Assembly (NCBI GenBank): GCA_005882315.1
Contig: VBAR01000001.1
Location: forward strand, 2,615,736 to 2,679,735
Length of the DNA: 64,000 nucleotides
Direction: 5' to 3'
Source: Bacteroidota bacterium
GTDB lineage: Bacteria; Bacteroidota; Bacteroidia; Chitinophagales; Chitinophagaceae
Of this stretch, positions 7,654 to 18,385 are shown in pieces. Within the stretch, counting starts at the first letter, position 1. Each line of letters begins with the position of its first letter. The translations under genes and the position numbers were made by a program. Below the pieces are notes generated by a model. It made no database searches. It was given only the letters and a program-made list of their open reading frames with translations, and was not told where the DNA came from.

Positions 7654-9324
7654 TTATTTTTTTATCCCGTCATCATTGCCTTTATATTCAAACCAATCGT
7701 AGGTTGCAACAGATGTTGTGGGCTCGCCATCAGATGTACCATAGAGAGCAAACAAACTTCCCACAAATCCTCCTGCTTTTTTTGTGCTAAGAAATGAAGC
7801 ATCCACTCCATCTTTCAATAGTTTCCACTTATTCTTCTTATCAGCAAAATAAAATGCATAAGTTGCTGCATTCGATTCAATTTTCAAGTACAATGATTTT
7901 GCTGAAGTGAGTGGCTGGGATGCTAATAGTTCTCCATTTTTATTTCCTCTTGATGGAGATTTATATAATTGAACAACAGGTTTGCCATTCTCAATAGATT
8001 TACATAAAAAATAGTAATTGTTTTCGCTCTGGAAGATCATTAAACCAGCTTTTTCTTTTTCAGAGGCAGCCGTAAAATCAATACTCGTTGCTGCATATCC
8101 TTTTAAATTATGCTGTCGTGATCCAAGGAAGGAAGGACTTTTTCTTTCGGATGCAGTTTGAGGACGAAGTGACAATTGAAAAAAACCACTCTTTGCAGTT
8201 AAGCTATACGCATCCATTTCAGGATTTCTAAGGAACAGATAGCGATCCTCAAATTTCTTGTTGTTGAAATCATCTTTAAAAGTTACGTTACCACCAAAGG
8301 GATTATTTACTTTTTTAGTTAATGCAGGTAATGGTACCGGCAATGTGTAAGGTACTTCCTCGTTTCCTTCTAATATATGCGGCCATCCATCTTTCCATTC
8401 AACGGGTAAGAGAAATGTTTCTCTTCCTGTATTGTATATATCATCTCCGTAAGGACGACAAGCAAGGAATACCGCAAACCATTTACCATCGGGTGTTTCT
8501 ACAAAGTCGGCATGACCAGTTGTGGTAACCGGATTTTGTCGTTGTTTGTCAAGGTGACGTTGAGTAAGTATCGGATTCTTTTCATAAGGAATATAAGGGC
8601 CATCAACAGCTTTGCTCCTGAAAACAACTTCTGAATGATTATACCCTGTACCACCTTCTGCACAAATAAGATAATACCAGGCATCTTTCTTAAAAATATG
8701 TGGCGCCTCTATCCATATTGGTTTTTTAGACAAATCAGTACCGCCATTCACCAGCAATTTTTCTTGTCCTACTACTTTCATGGTGTTGATATCAAATTCA
8801 TACATACGAATGGTACGGTGACCGTTGTATAATGGCTTGTTATCAGGTGCATCATTATTGTACACTACATAAGCTCTGTCATCTACGAAATCAATGGAAG
8901 GATCTATACCTCTTACTTCTGGCAACCAGATAGGATTACTCCATGGTCCTTTAGGATCTTTGGCGGTAATAATAAAATTACCTTTCTTATCAATTAAGGT
9001 GCATAGTATATAGAAAGTGCCTTTATTGTAGCGGATGGTAGGCGCAAATAAACCTCTTGACACTCCTGCATTCGTTTGATCTAGTTGTTCCTGTCTATCC
9101 ATAGCATTACCGATCTGTTTCCAGTTAACCAGATCGGTGCTATGAAAAATAGGTAGCCCTGGGAAATATGCAAAAGTAGAAGTGGTGATATAGTAATCAT
9201 TACTCACCCTGCATATACTTGGATCAGAATAGAATCCTGCCAGTATTGGGTTGTTAAATGTTTGTGCTTTTGTTCCCAATAGCAAAACAGAGAATAAAAA
9301 AAATAGAAAAAATTTCTTCATCAT
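7654..9324 (-). CDS. GH43 beta-xylosidase/alpha-L-arabinofuranosidase with C-terminal beta-sandwich
   Basis: The start is taken at the double ATG (9324/9321) in front of the signal peptide KKFFLFFLFSVLLLGTKA. The GH43 propeller has Asp34 (YSDPS), Asp141 (GIDPS) and Glu206 (IEAPHI) as catalytic acids. After about residue 335 comes a concanavalin-like beta-sandwich of the kind fused to GH43 xylosidases (GH43_C2), with motifs DDFNNKKFEDRY and GLMIFQSENNYYF. This architecture is typical of exo-acting enzymes releasing xylose or arabinose from oligosaccharides. It is 50 bases downstream of the next GH43 gene. Specificity is not resolvable by eye. Confidence 0.85.
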   Translation of the reverse strand: MMKKFFLFFLFSVLLLGTKAQTFNNPILAGFYSDPSICRVSNDYYITTSTFAYFPGLPIFHSTDLVNWKQIGNAMDRQEQLDQTNAGVSRGLFAPTIRYNKGTFYILCTLIDKKGNFIITAKDPKGPWSNPIWLPEVRGIDPSIDFVDDRAYVVYNNDAPDNKPLYNGHRTIRMYEFDINTMKVVGQEKLLVNGGTDLSKKPIWIEAPHIFKKDAWYYLICAEGGTGYNHSEVVFRSKAVDGPYIPYEKNPILTQRHLDKQRQNPVTTTGHADFVETPDGKWFAVFLACRPYGDDIYNTGRETFLLPVEWKDGWPHILEGNEEVPYTLPVPLPALTKKVNNPFGGNVTFKDDFNNKKFEDRYLFLRNPEMDAYSLTAKSGFFQLSLRPQTASERKSPSFLGSRQHNLKGYAATSIDFTAASEKEKAGLMIFQSENNYYFLCKSIENGKPVVQLYKSPSRGNKNGELLASQPLTSAKSLYLKIESNAATYAFYFADKKNKWKLLKDGVDASFLSTKKAGGFVGSLFALYGTSDGEPTTSVATYDWFEYKGNDDGIKK

Positions 9325-9375
9325 AATAGTTAAATTAATAGTTTTAATATTTTTAGAGTTACTCAATAACATGTT

Positions 9376-10722
9376 TTAATTAAACTGTATCCAGTCAACC
9401 GCAACCTCTTTATCTTTTAGTACAATAAAAATATTTTGAACTCCCTTAGGTGATTTAACGACAGAAGTTTTTGTTTGCTTAAATTCTGTGCTCTTCGGTA
9501 GTGTAACTTTTGCAACGATAGGACCATTAATACTACTGGTATGTATTTCCAATATTCCACCTGTTTCAGACATTGCATTTATCGATACTGTTTTCAATGG
9601 TTTCGTTCCCAAATCAACAGCATTGTATTGTGTCCATGCATTTACTTTATTGAATATTGTTTTCCAGCCCATGAATCTGTTAGCAGTATCAATAAATTCA
9701 ATGGAAGTGCCTTCATTGCTGATTGCTGAATAACGATCAATTTGAATTTCTTTATTTGCGTTTGTAACTCCTACACCTCTTAATGTTGGGATTACTTTTT
9801 TAATAGTGCCATCGGAATTAAAAAATAAACTATCGGCTCTTATTGATCGGGCTTTATCAAAACGTGGGGAATAATCTTTATTATGATAAAATAAATACCA
9901 TTGCTTTTTGAATTGTATAATAGAATGATGATTCGTCCAGCATCCGGAAGCAGATTCATCCATGATAACACCAGTAAATTTGAAAGGACCTAGGGGGTTG
10001 TCACCAATAGCATATTCCAATCGTTCTGTTTTATTTTCTACATGTGGATAAGTGAGGTAATAAATTCCGTTTCTTTCAAATAAATAAGGTCCTTCCTTTA
10101 ATCCTTTAGTTGGCAGTTCGCCTAAAGTCTTTACTTCCGAATCAAGTTCCAGCATATTGGCTTTCAGTTTTGCACCATAAATATTTCCGGCAGACCAGTA
10201 TAGATAAGCCTGCCCGTCCTTATCTATAAATACATTAGGGTCGATACCACGAACTCCTTTAATAGGCGTCGCTTCCGGAATAAATGGTCCTTCAGGCTTA
10301 TCTGCTACAGCCACGCCTATGGTAAACCCTCTGCCATAAGTAATCGTGTCTTTGGGTGAAGTGGGAAAATAGAAATAATACTTCCCGTTTCGTTCAATAC
10401 AATCAGGTGCCCACATACTATAACTATCTGGTTTTACCCATGGCACTTTGTTTTGGGTAACGATCATACCATGATCTGTCCAGTCAGAAAGATTGGCAGA
10501 AGAGAATACATGATAATCTTCCATGCAAAACCAGCCTACCCGACCTTTGCCTTCTGTAGCAAGGATGTCATGGGAGGGATATACATAAACCCTGTCTCCA
10601 AATACTCTTGCTGACGGATCAGCGCTGAACTGGTTTCTTATAATAGGATTTTGTGCTTCTGCATTCATGGCGAATAGAACAACAAATACAGCAGACAGAT
10701 ATTGGGGCAACTTTTTTTTCAT
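9376..10722 (-). CDS. GH43 enzyme with C-terminal CBM6-like domain
   Basis: The first in-frame ATG is at 10722; an upstream TTG adds only two residues. A signal peptide ends near NAEAQ. The propeller carries Asp35 (SADPSA), Asp161 (GIDPN) and Glu210 (KEGPY) and the MWAPDCIERNGKYY block common to arabinofuranosidase-type GH43 enzymes. From about residue 325 a CBM6-like beta-sandwich follows, starting DRYSAISNEG and ending DKEVAVDWIQFN, which probably holds the enzyme on xylan or arabinan chains. The gene lies 30 bases downstream of another GH43 gene, indicating an operon. Most likely it is an alpha-L-arabinofuranosidase or arabinoxylan-active enzyme. Confidence 0.85.
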   Translation of the reverse strand: MKKKLPQYLSAVFVVLFAMNAEAQNPIIRNQFSADPSARVFGDRVYVYPSHDILATEGKGRVGWFCMEDYHVFSSANLSDWTDHGMIVTQNKVPWVKPDSYSMWAPDCIERNGKYYFYFPTSPKDTITYGRGFTIGVAVADKPEGPFIPEATPIKGVRGIDPNVFIDKDGQAYLYWSAGNIYGAKLKANMLELDSEVKTLGELPTKGLKEGPYLFERNGIYYLTYPHVENKTERLEYAIGDNPLGPFKFTGVIMDESASGCWTNHHSIIQFKKQWYLFYHNKDYSPRFDKARSIRADSLFFNSDGTIKKVIPTLRGVGVTNANKEIQIDRYSAISNEGTSIEFIDTANRFMGWKTIFNKVNAWTQYNAVDLGTKPLKTVSINAMSETGGILEIHTSSINGPIVAKVTLPKSTEFKQTKTSVVKSPKGVQNIFIVLKDKEVAVDWIQFN

Positions 10723-10751
10723 ATACAAATGATTTTATTATCTGATATTTT

Positions 10752-12341
10752 TTATTGATCTTTTTTGGATGCTGAAATCGTTTCTGTGATCCTGAAATAA
10801 TCAAAATCAGCAAAGCCTCCGACATTCTTTGTTGCATAATTAAACAATGCAAAGCGGTAACCAATGAACTGCGGAATAGTATATGCCATTTTTAATGGTG
10901 TCCCCAATGCTATCCAGTTGTTTCCATCTAAGCTGTAAAAGAAATTAGCCGTATCTTTTTTATTGGCGAAATCACATTCTGCTTTCAGGTAAATTATTTT
11001 TTGATTAAGTGGTATAGAGGCAACTTCTTCCGGCTTACCTGTGCTTGCGTTAATCATCACAATTGTCTTTTTATCTCCAATTACTTTTACAGCAGCCAAT
11101 CCATAATTTTTTTGCAATAAACCAAGTCCTGCAAAATCGCCATCTTTCATATTAGATACGTCCAACGAAGTAGAGCCATTGCACAATGGTCCGATGGTAC
11201 GCTGAGTTAACGAATTTCTGGCATACAAAAACGAAGTATCAAGCCTCCCTGTTTTTAAACGAAGAAAGCCTTTTCGTTCATTCAACGACCATAAGTTATT
11301 ATCGGGGTTATGATTCCATTGCCAAGCTAACGGCAATGGAGCTTCTTTTTTCTTACGGATAAATTCATCCGATGCAACAATACCTGGTATCAAACTTTTA
11401 TTTGCAGCCAGATCAAGTGTTTCCGGCACTTTACCATTTGCACCTAACACTGGCCAGCCATCTTCCCACTTAACTGGTACTAAATAAGGAATGCGGCCTA
11501 CAGATCCAAAATCCCTGAACAGATAGGCATACCAATTCCCGTTGGGCATATCAATTAATCCACCTTGTGCTACACCCAAGTCCTGAAAACCAAGTTTCCC
11601 TTCCCAAGGCCCGGTAATTTTATCTGCACGGTGAATGACAACTGTTCGCATGCCACCACGGGGCCATGTGATATTGAATAAATAATATTTGCCAGTAATT
11701 TTAAAAAGCTGGGATCCTTCTGCCTGAAGATTAATGTTTGTGCCTGCAGGTGCACTTGCATTTTCAATAATAATTTGCTCTGTTGTACCCGGTTTTATTT
11801 TGGTAACGTCTTCGTTTAATTCAACTAACTTAAGTTTGCCTACACCATAGATTAAATAAACACGACCATCATCGTCAAAGAACAAAGAATGATCATGATA
11901 GGATGGTGCAAACGAAACTTCTTTCCAAGGCCCCTTTTCAATATTTCTTGTTGTATATATATGCGTTTTACCGGAAGTTTGGGCAAACGTACTAACATAG
12001 TAAATGCCTTTATGATAGCGTATGCAACTTGCCCACGAACCTCTGCCATAAGTACTTTTGCCATTGGTAAGATTCATTGCATCATTAGTAACCAATGTAT
12101 CGTAAGCATAGCTAACCAGTTTCCAGTTTACTAAATCGGTTGACTTCATAATGGGTACACCAGGACTCATGTGCATAGTAGTGCTACTCATGTAATAGGT
12201 ATTACCTACACGGATCATAGACATATCGGGCACATCCGCAAAAATCACCGGATTTATCGCTGTCTGTTTTTCCTGGCTATAAAGAAGGCTAACAAAAAGA
12301 ATAGCAATAATAGTTGTGAATCCTGTAATATTTTTTTTCAT
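10752..12341 (-). CDS. GH43 exo-enzyme (subfamily-12 type) with beta-sandwich domain
   Basis: A 529-residue secreted enzyme (signal peptide ending LLYSQ). The N-terminal FADVPDMSMIRVGNTYYMSS block resembles the GH43_12-type group. The probable catalytic acids are Asp39 (PDMS), Asp150 (YHDHSL) and Glu208 (QAEGS). Residues from about 325 form a GH43_C2-type beta-sandwich (DFAGLGLLQKNYG; FALFNYATK). Enzymes of this kind remove terminal alpha-L-arabinose or beta-xylose. It starts 1 base before the stop of GH95 upstream in the transcript, so translation of the two is probably coupled. The subfamily assignment is from pattern memory and should be confirmed by alignment. Confidence 0.8.
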   Translation of the reverse strand: MKKNITGFTTIIAILFVSLLYSQEKQTAINPVIFADVPDMSMIRVGNTYYMSSTTMHMSPGVPIMKSTDLVNWKLVSYAYDTLVTNDAMNLTNGKSTYGRGSWASCIRYHKGIYYVSTFAQTSGKTHIYTTRNIEKGPWKEVSFAPSYHDHSLFFDDDGRVYLIYGVGKLKLVELNEDVTKIKPGTTEQIIIENASAPAGTNINLQAEGSQLFKITGKYYLFNITWPRGGMRTVVIHRADKITGPWEGKLGFQDLGVAQGGLIDMPNGNWYAYLFRDFGSVGRIPYLVPVKWEDGWPVLGANGKVPETLDLAANKSLIPGIVASDEFIRKKKEAPLPLAWQWNHNPDNNLWSLNERKGFLRLKTGRLDTSFLYARNSLTQRTIGPLCNGSTSLDVSNMKDGDFAGLGLLQKNYGLAAVKVIGDKKTIVMINASTGKPEEVASIPLNQKIIYLKAECDFANKKDTANFFYSLDGNNWIALGTPLKMAYTIPQFIGYRFALFNYATKNVGGFADFDYFRITETISASKKDQ

Positions 12342-12342
12342 T

Positions 12343-14838
12343 TTATTTAATTACAAATGTGTACGCTTTCCCTGCTGATGTTGGTGCATCATACAAAAAT
12401 GTTTGTTTCAAATCGTTTGTTGATATGGATGCAAGTGATGAAATAATTGGATCAGGCGTCGCTGTTACCTGGTAAAATGGATTTGTATTACTACCTGAAG
12501 CATTTTTCAAAATACCATTGATCAATTTAACAGTATTCGGTGTTCTTAATCTAAGATTACCACCAAGGTTTGATTTTATTACCAGTTTTATTATTTTGGA
12601 ATCTTTCCATTCCATATCTACAATTTCAAAGCCTCCTCTTGCCCGTATTCCTTTAATACTTCCTGATGGCCACGCATCGGGAAGTGCGGGAAGTAAATGA
12701 ATGTCGCCATCAGCACTTTGTATCAGCATTTCTGTAATACCCGAAGTGCAACCAAAATTTCCGTCAATTTGAAAAGGCGGATGTGCATCAAAAAGATTAT
12801 TATATGTGCCGCCACCACCATCATATCTTGTACCGGTCGTATTTACAGGTGAAAGCTGGTTTCTTATTAATTTGTATGCATGATTACCATCCAGCAGTCT
12901 TGCCCACCAATTTACTTTCCATCCCATACTCCAGCCTGTTGATACATCACCACGATGAATGAGTGTGGTTTTAGCTGCACTATATAATTGCGGTGTGCGA
13001 TAGGGAGATATTTGATTAGAAGGAAACAAACCATAGAGATGAGAAATATGGCGATGATTGTCTTTTGGATCGTCAATATCATCCAGCCATTCCTGCAATT
13101 GACCATACTGGCCAATATGCATTGGAGCCAAACGACTACGAACTTGCTTTAGTGTATCGATAAACGCCGCATCTTTTTTTAAAATTTCTGCTGCTTGTAT
13201 AGTAGTGCTGAATATCTCAAAAAGAATTTGGTTGGTCATGGTTACACCCGCATCAAGAGCAGAACTTTGGTGGGCTTTTGGTGTATTTTCCGGAGACTCA
13301 TCGGGACTAATCACCAGCCAATGATATTTGGGATGCTCCACTAAATAATCAACATAAAAAGTTGCTGCACCTTTTAGTACCGGATAAATTGAAGTAAGGA
13401 AATTTTTATCTCCGCAATATAAATAATGTTCCCAAAGATGTTGGCTCATCCATCCGCCAGAGGCATTAAACAAACCCCAATTAGCACCATCAATAGCACC
13501 TGTAGCACGCCAAATATCGGTATTGTGATGCGCTACCCAACCTCTTGCCCCATACATATCTTTTGCAGTTTGTTGTCCTGCCACGTACATGTCCTTTACC
13601 ATTTGAATAAAGGGTTCATGTAGTTCTGCAAGATTTGTTTTTTCAGCAGGCCAGTAATTCATTTCAGCGTTGATGTTAATGGTGTACTTGCTATCCCATG
13701 GTGGATTGATCTTGTCATTCCATATTCCCTGCAGATTGGCCGCTTGCCCACCTGGTTGGGATGAAGAAATTAATAAGTATCGGCCGAATTGGTAGTACAG
13801 TGTTACAAATGAAGGATCGTTGGCTGAATTAAAATTTTTCAACCGTTCATCTGTAGGAAGATTGGCTGCGTCAGTTATTCCCAAATCCAATTTTACACGA
13901 TTAAAATATTTTTGATAAGCAGCAATGTGAGCAGGTAAAATTGCAGCAAAAGATTTGGGATAAGCTTTATTCAAATAATCAGCAGCTCTTTTATTTTCAT
14001 CGCCACTGATGTCGTGATAATTATTAAAATTGGTGGCAATCGAAATATAGATTGTTACTGCATCAGCACTTTTAATGGTGAGAGATGTATCATTTGCATT
14101 TAAACTTCCTCCTTCCAATTTCATTCGTACAATACCTTTATAATTCACCATGCCTTTTACAGTCTCATGATCAGAAGTAGTTCCGAAAATCGTTAACTCT
14201 TTCGTTGGCGTTGTTTTAATAGTTGCTCTTTTTTGAAGCGTTGTAAAAAAAGCTGTAAAAGAAATACTGCCTGGCTTACTGGCAGTTAATCGCATGACAA
14301 CAACCCGATCAGGAAAAGAAGCTAAAGCTTCCCTTGTGTAGGTAACATCACCAACAGTATAAGAAGTTTTTGTTACAGCTCTCTCAATATCTAACTCCCT
14401 AGAGTAATTCGAAAAATTATCATGTCCGTCAAATGCAAGTTGCAGGCTCCCTACAGGTTCAAACTTTTGTCCATGAGATTTTTTAGTGATGATTGAATTA
14501 TTGACAACCCTTTCTGCTTCTTTTCTTTTTCCGTCATAGATGAGCTGCCTGATCAATGCAAGAGAATCCAACGCCAAAGGATTATCATTGCGATTCGGAC
14601 TTCCACTCCAAACAGTATGTTCATTTAACTGGATTGTTTCTTTTTCCACGTTTCCATAAATCATAGCACCTAATCTTCCATTGCCAATGGGCAATGCGTT
14701 TTCCCAAATCTTTCCTGATGGTTTGTTATACCACAGTTTTAATGTTGTATTATTTTGCGCATGAGTAACTGTTGCTGATAAAGCAACTGAAAGCAATAGT
14801 GTAAATAAGTGCCTGGCTGCTTTTAATTTTACTTTCAT
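12343..14838 (-). CDS. GH95 alpha-L-fucosidase/alpha-L-galactosidase
   Basis: An 831-residue exported enzyme (signal peptide ending VTHAQ) of normal GH95 length and order: an N-terminal beta domain ([11 protein letters not shown]), a helical barrel and a C-terminal beta domain. The residues matching the characterised catalytic set are present: Asn388 and Asn390 ([12 protein letters not shown]), Glu583 ([11 protein letters not shown]) and Asp692 (IDGNFGC). GH95 enzymes remove terminal alpha-1,2-L-fucose, and some prefer alpha-L-galactose, by inversion. Among arabinan and xylan genes it may act on xyloglucan, rhamnogalacturonan or other fucosylated or galactosylated side chains. Its start overlaps the stop of the upstream GH43 gene (TAATG), showing tight coupling. 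Confidence 0.9.
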   Translation of the reverse strand: MKVKLKAARHLFTLLLSVALSATVTHAQNNTTLKLWYNKPSGKIWENALPIGNGRLGAMIYGNVEKETIQLNEHTVWSGSPNRNDNPLALDSLALIRQLIYDGKRKEAERVVNNSIITKKSHGQKFEPVGSLQLAFDGHDNFSNYSRELDIERAVTKTSYTVGDVTYTREALASFPDRVVVMRLTASKPGSISFTAFFTTLQKRATIKTTPTKELTIFGTTSDHETVKGMVNYKGIVRMKLEGGSLNANDTSLTIKSADAVTIYISIATNFNNYHDISGDENKRAADYLNKAYPKSFAAILPAHIAAYQKYFNRVKLDLGITDAANLPTDERLKNFNSANDPSFVTLYYQFGRYLLISSSQPGGQAANLQGIWNDKINPPWDSKYTININAEMNYWPAEKTNLAELHEPFIQMVKDMYVAGQQTAKDMYGARGWVAHHNTDIWRATGAIDGANWGLFNASGGWMSQHLWEHYLYCGDKNFLTSIYPVLKGAATFYVDYLVEHPKYHWLVISPDESPENTPKAHQSSALDAGVTMTNQILFEIFSTTIQAAEILKKDAAFIDTLKQVRSRLAPMHIGQYGQLQEWLDDIDDPKDNHRHISHLYGLFPSNQISPYRTPQLYSAAKTTLIHRGDVSTGWSMGWKVNWWARLLDGNHAYKLIRNQLSPVNTTGTRYDGGGGTYNNLFDAHPPFQIDGNFGCTSGITEMLIQSADGDIHLLPALPDAWPSGSIKGIRARGGFEIVDMEWKDSKIIKLVIKSNLGGNLRLRTPNTVKLINGILKNASGSNTNPFYQVTATPDPIISSLASISTNDLKQTFLYDAPTSAGKAYTFVIK

Positions 14839-15830
14839 TACCCTTTATTTTTTTTCTTTTTCTTATCTGCAGCGACCGGCTCAACACCCGTAGTTGTTTG
14901 AATAATTTTTTGAATGGTACCATCGGGATTGTAATACATATAATCTATACAAATAGAACGACGGTAGCTGCCACCGGTTGGTAAAGTGCCATTATGATAA
15001 AAAAAATACGACTTGCCTTTATAATCAACTATTCCCGGATGCGTGGTAAAACTATTAGGCACATTTTCTTGTATGATACCTTTATATTCCCATGGCCCTA
15101 TTGGGCTTGTTGCCATACAATATTCAATCATTTCAGGTTTTGTGCCAGCACTTGCATAAACGAGGTAATACCAATTTTTACGTTTGTACACCCATGGGCC
15201 TTCGATGTAATGAAGTGGTTTGAATGTTGTAATAGGGCCATCCAGTTCAATCATGTTTTTTTTCAGCTTTACCCATTTGCAACTACCATTGCCCCAGAAT
15301 AAATAAGCCTGTCCATCATCGTCAATAAAAACGGTTGGGTCAATATCATCCCAGCCATATTTCATGTCAGTGGTCATTTCATTTATAGTAAGTGCCTTAC
15401 CTATTGCATCAACAAAAGGACCGGTTGGTCTGTCAGAAACTGCTACACCTATGGCAGCTCCGCCACCACTGATACTATCTTTTTTATGAAAGGTTGACAC
15501 AAACCAGTAGAACTTTCCGTTTCTTTCAATACACTGTGCCGCATATGCATCACCTGTAGCCCAGGAAAAAGTATGCGGCGAAAGCAGTGCGCCATAGTCT
15601 TTCCAGTTTACCATATCGGTAGAAGAAAATACATGCCAGTCAGGCATTTTGTAATTAGGTGCTGTTACAGAAGCGGTATCATGCCCCGTGTATAAAAAAA
15701 CAGTATCATGATATACGATTGGTGCAGGGTCTGCAGTAAATATGTCTTTAATAATTGGGTTTTGCGCTGTTGTTACATTTATTATAAAACAACTTAATGC
15801 TGCAACTACAAGTGAGGGTTTGAATTTCAT
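14838..15830 (-). CDS. GH43 enzyme, single domain
   Basis: A 330-residue secreted enzyme (signal peptide ending NVTTAQ) consisting of the GH43 propeller only. The catalytic acids are Asp34 (FTADPAP), Asp164 (DDIDPTVF) and Glu210 (YIEGPWVY). The [15 protein letters not shown] and [11 protein letters not shown] blocks are typical of arabinofuranosidase- or xylosidase-like members. The C-terminus ends in a short Lys-rich tail ([10 protein letters not shown]). It is the promoter-proximal enzyme of a GH43-GH95-GH43 series with 1-base overlap or spacing. Substrate not assigned beyond a pentose-containing polysaccharide. Confidence 0.85.
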   Translation of the reverse strand: MKFKPSLVVAALSCFIINVTTAQNPIIKDIFTADPAPIVYHDTVFLYTGHDTASVTAPNYKMPDWHVFSSTDMVNWKDYGALLSPHTFSWATGDAYAAQCIERNGKFYWFVSTFHKKDSISGGGAAIGVAVSDRPTGPFVDAIGKALTINEMTTDMKYGWDDIDPTVFIDDDGQAYLFWGNGSCKWVKLKKNMIELDGPITTFKPLHYIEGPWVYKRKNWYYLVYASAGTKPEMIEYCMATSPIGPWEYKGIIQENVPNSFTTHPGIVDYKGKSYFFYHNGTLPTGGSYRRSICIDYMYYNPDGTIQKIIQTTTGVEPVAADKKKKKNKG

Positions 15831-15862
15831 TTTTTGTTATTTTAATTACGCCGTCGCTTTTT

Positions 15863-16546
15863 CTACAGTTCCCGGATATATAAAGACCTTACGTCTACTA
15901 CAGTCGTGCTATGATAATGACAAAGCTGAAAGCCGATATTGCCTTCCAGAAATCCTGCGTCGTGTACAATGTCAATTGTTTTTACACCGTTTAGCCAGGC
16001 TTGTATATGATGCCCTTTCGCAATGATATAGTAGTGGTTCCAATCGTTTTGGTGTACCAATTTATTTACAAGCGAATCAGGAAATTTTTGCACCATCTCG
16101 CCCCGGCGTTCTTCCCAAAGTGATCCCCAATAACCTTTACCCATATCAACCTGGTAGCCTGGTGCATTATCCCAATTGGTAGGATTGATGCGAATACAAA
16201 CTCCTGAATTTGCATTTGAATCACCCACCATTCTAATCATTACATTTAATTCAAAATCTTTGTATTTCTTTTTTGTATAACTGTAGTGATGTTCCTTTTC
16301 TTTTCCCATTGTGCCATGAAAACTACTGTCTGTAAACTGCCAATAGTTGTTTTCAAAATTCCATTCTGAATCTGATTTCAGCATGTTTATCCAACCTTTT
16401 CCCCGGGGTTTATTGTTATGCAATTTTCCGGCTTTTGGCATGTTTTGCTGCAATGCCATATCAACCTGTGCCTCCGATTTAAAACAGGATAACAAAAGAA
16501 ACAATAAAATAGAAGTTAGCTGGAAGCTTATTTTTTGATTTAACAT
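15863..16546 (-). CDS. DUF1080 (3-keto-disaccharide hydrolase-like) secreted protein
   Basis: A 227-residue protein with an N-terminal signal peptide (ending FKSEAQ). It has the concanavalin-like DUF1080 fold: WNFENNYWQFTDSSFHG near the start, KKYKDFELNVMIRM, NSGVCIRIN, an HQNDWNHYYIIAKG strand and a closing GNIGFQLCHYHSTT. DUF1080 proteins are linked in the literature to hydrolysis of 3-keto-glycosides; many members are of unknown function. It lies 32 bases upstream of the single-domain GH43 gene and 40 bases downstream of the FAH gene, within the operon. Whether it acts on keto-sugars or merely binds or cleaves glycans is open. Confidence 0.75.
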   Translation of the reverse strand: MLNQKISFQLTSILLFLLLSCFKSEAQVDMALQQNMPKAGKLHNNKPRGKGWINMLKSDSEWNFENNYWQFTDSSFHGTMGKEKEHHYSYTKKKYKDFELNVMIRMVGDSNANSGVCIRINPTNWDNAPGYQVDMGKGYWGSLWEERRGEMVQKFPDSLVNKLVHQNDWNHYYIIAKGHHIQAWLNGVKTIDIVHDAGFLEGNIGFQLCHYHSTTVVDVRSLYIREL

Positions 16547-16586
16547 GCTTGTAATTTTTTCTTCTGATGATTATTAATTACATTTC

Positions 16587-17420
16587 TTAAGCAACTACGT
16601 TTACTAACCTTCCGATATTGTCAATAGTGATCTTAATTTCATCACCAGATTGCAAAGTAAAATCACTGCCGGGAACGATACCCGTACCTGTCATTATCAA
16701 ACAGCCATCAGGGAATGAACATTCACGAAATACATAACTCACAAGTTCCTGTGGTGTACGTTTCATTTGACTGATAGCAATCTTATCACTAAACACAGTA
16801 GTATAGTTCCTGATGATTTCAAGTTGAATCATTGTATTGCTATCCAGTGGCTGTTCGGTTATATAAATGCAAGGCCCAATGGCTGCACAGGCATCATAAG
16901 TTTTTGCCTGTGGCAGATAAAGAGGATTTTCTCCTTCAATACTTCTGCTGCTCATATCATTGCCAATTGTGTAGCCAATTATTTTTCCAGATGAAGTAAC
17001 TACCAGTGTTAGTTCCGGTTCAGGTACATCCCAGGTAGAATCTTTTCGTATATTGACCTTCTTACCTGGTCCTACTATGCGGTTCGGTGTTGCTTTAAAA
17101 AAAACTTCCGGTCTTTCAGCTTCATACACTTTTGCATAAAAATCTGCACCGCCTGATAATTTTGATTCTTCCTGGCGTCCAACTTTACTGCGCAGGTAAG
17201 TAACGCCACATGCCCACAATTCCTGCTTTCCAACAGGTGCTAATATTGTTGAATCAGTAATAGATTCTTTTTTAGTGCCGTACCCGGATGATAATAAAGC
17301 AGTAATTGTTTTAAAAAGATTATCATCATTTATGAAATTATCCCAGTCCTGAAGTTGAGCTTCAAAGAAGCCTTCATTAGTTTCAATAATAACTCCGTTT
17401 TTCGTTTTGTATAGTTTCAC
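16587..17420 (-). CDS. FAH-family 2-keto-3-deoxy-pentonate dehydratase (KdaD/XylX-like)
   Basis: A 277-residue protein without a signal peptide, so cytoplasmic. The start codon is GTG (17420) giving MKLYKTKNGV; no ATG fits better. The C-terminal FAH fold shows the metal site Glu134, Glu136 (DVPEPELTLV) and Asp155 (IGNDMSSRS), and the PLYLPQAKTYDACAAIGP segment typical of sugar-acid FAH dehydratases rather than fumarylacetoacetases. The family reaction is 2-keto-3-deoxy-arabinonate or -xylonate to 2-oxoglutarate semialdehyde plus water. The neighbouring IlvD/EDD dehydratase and semialdehyde dehydrogenase supply the steps before and after, which strongly supports this role. A 2,4-diketo-acid hydrolase role is the main alternative. 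Confidence 0.82.
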   Translation of the reverse strand: MKLYKTKNGVIIETNEGFFEAQLQDWDNFINDDNLFKTITALLSSGYGTKKESITDSTILAPVGKQELWACGVTYLRSKVGRQEESKLSGGADFYAKVYEAERPEVFFKATPNRIVGPGKKVNIRKDSTWDVPEPELTLVVTSSGKIIGYTIGNDMSSRSIEGENPLYLPQAKTYDACAAIGPCIYITEQPLDSNTMIQLEIIRNYTTVFSDKIAISQMKRTPQELVSYVFRECSFPDGCLIMTGTGIVPGSDFTLQSGDEIKITIDNIGRLVNVVA

Positions 17421-17443
17421 TTTTTATTGTTTTAGGTCTTTGA

Positions 17444-18313
17444 TTACTGTATTGTTATATCACTCCAAAGCCACATCAAAGATTCGGGTAAAATACTTCC
17501 TCCATGCTTGCCACTATGTGTACCATTGCCTTTTACAAATTTTACATCATAGCTTTTATATTTAAGAGCAGCTTCCATTTCGAGATTAGCCAGCCACCAG
17601 TTGCCATGTTCATTGTCTAAATCGTTTGTTCCATCCTGCATAAGTATTTTTATATCCCTTTTATTATTCTTCCTGATAATGGATGGATAGTTATTGCCTC
17701 CACGGATATTTGTATAACTACCAATCTGGCTTAGTACTTTGCTAAAAAAATCCGGATGTTCCCAGGCTGCGGTAAATGCACAAATGGCACCGCTTGAAAG
17801 TCCACCGATGCCGTGCATAGATGCTTTATCGCTTATGTTATATTTCTTTTTGACTTCAGGAATGATCTCACTAATAAGCATAGTAACATATTTATCGTCC
17901 ATTACATCATACTCATTTACACGGTTACTTACACGAAACCTGTTTTCAGGATAATCTTTATTAGCGTTGCCCGGATTTATAAATAAACAAATAGTAACAG
18001 GCAGTTTTTTTTGATGAATTAAATTGTCATATACAATGCATACCCGCTGATCACCACTGTCATTTACATACGCATGGCCATCCTGAAAAATCATGAGGGC
18101 TGAAGGTTTAGCAGCATCATATTGTGCCGGCACATAAACATAGTATTCTCTGAAATTATTATACAACTTACTTTCCCATTCATACTTAGTGATGCTACCC
18201 TTGGGTACACCAGGTTGCCGCTGAGAATCGGGACCTAATTTATAAAGTGAATCCTGAGAAAAGCAGGCAGTAATAAACAGTAGTAATAATAAGACAGCTA
18301 AATATTTTTTCAT
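17444..18313 (-). CDS. Exported CE1/esterase-D type esterase
   Basis: A 289-residue alpha/beta hydrolase of the putative esterase (enterochelin-esterase-like) family. The N-terminus is a signal peptide whose end, ITACFSQ, could act either as a lipobox or as a signal peptidase I site. The nucleophile is the Ser in GGLSSG, with Asp in MQDGTNDLD and His in GTHSGKHGG completing the triad. Members hydrolyse acetyl, feruloyl or sugar-linked esters. It sits between the FAH gene (23 bases) and the IlvD gene (72 bases), so it is co-transcribed with the sugar-acid module. It is distinct from the four CE1 genes at the right end. Confidence 0.75.
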   Translation of the reverse strand: MKKYLAVLLLLLFITACFSQDSLYKLGPDSQRQPGVPKGSITKYEWESKLYNNFREYYVYVPAQYDAAKPSALMIFQDGHAYVNDSGDQRVCIVYDNLIHQKKLPVTICLFINPGNANKDYPENRFRVSNRVNEYDVMDDKYVTMLISEIIPEVKKKYNISDKASMHGIGGLSSGAICAFTAAWEHPDFFSKVLSQIGSYTNIRGGNNYPSIIRKNNKRDIKILMQDGTNDLDNEHGNWWLANLEMEAALKYKSYDVKFVKGNGTHSGKHGGSILPESLMWLWSDITIQ

Positions 18314-18385
18314 GTTGCTTTTATTTTACAGGCCATTACAGCCAGTATAATAAGCGGGCACTACATTCTTTAATAAAAAACAATT

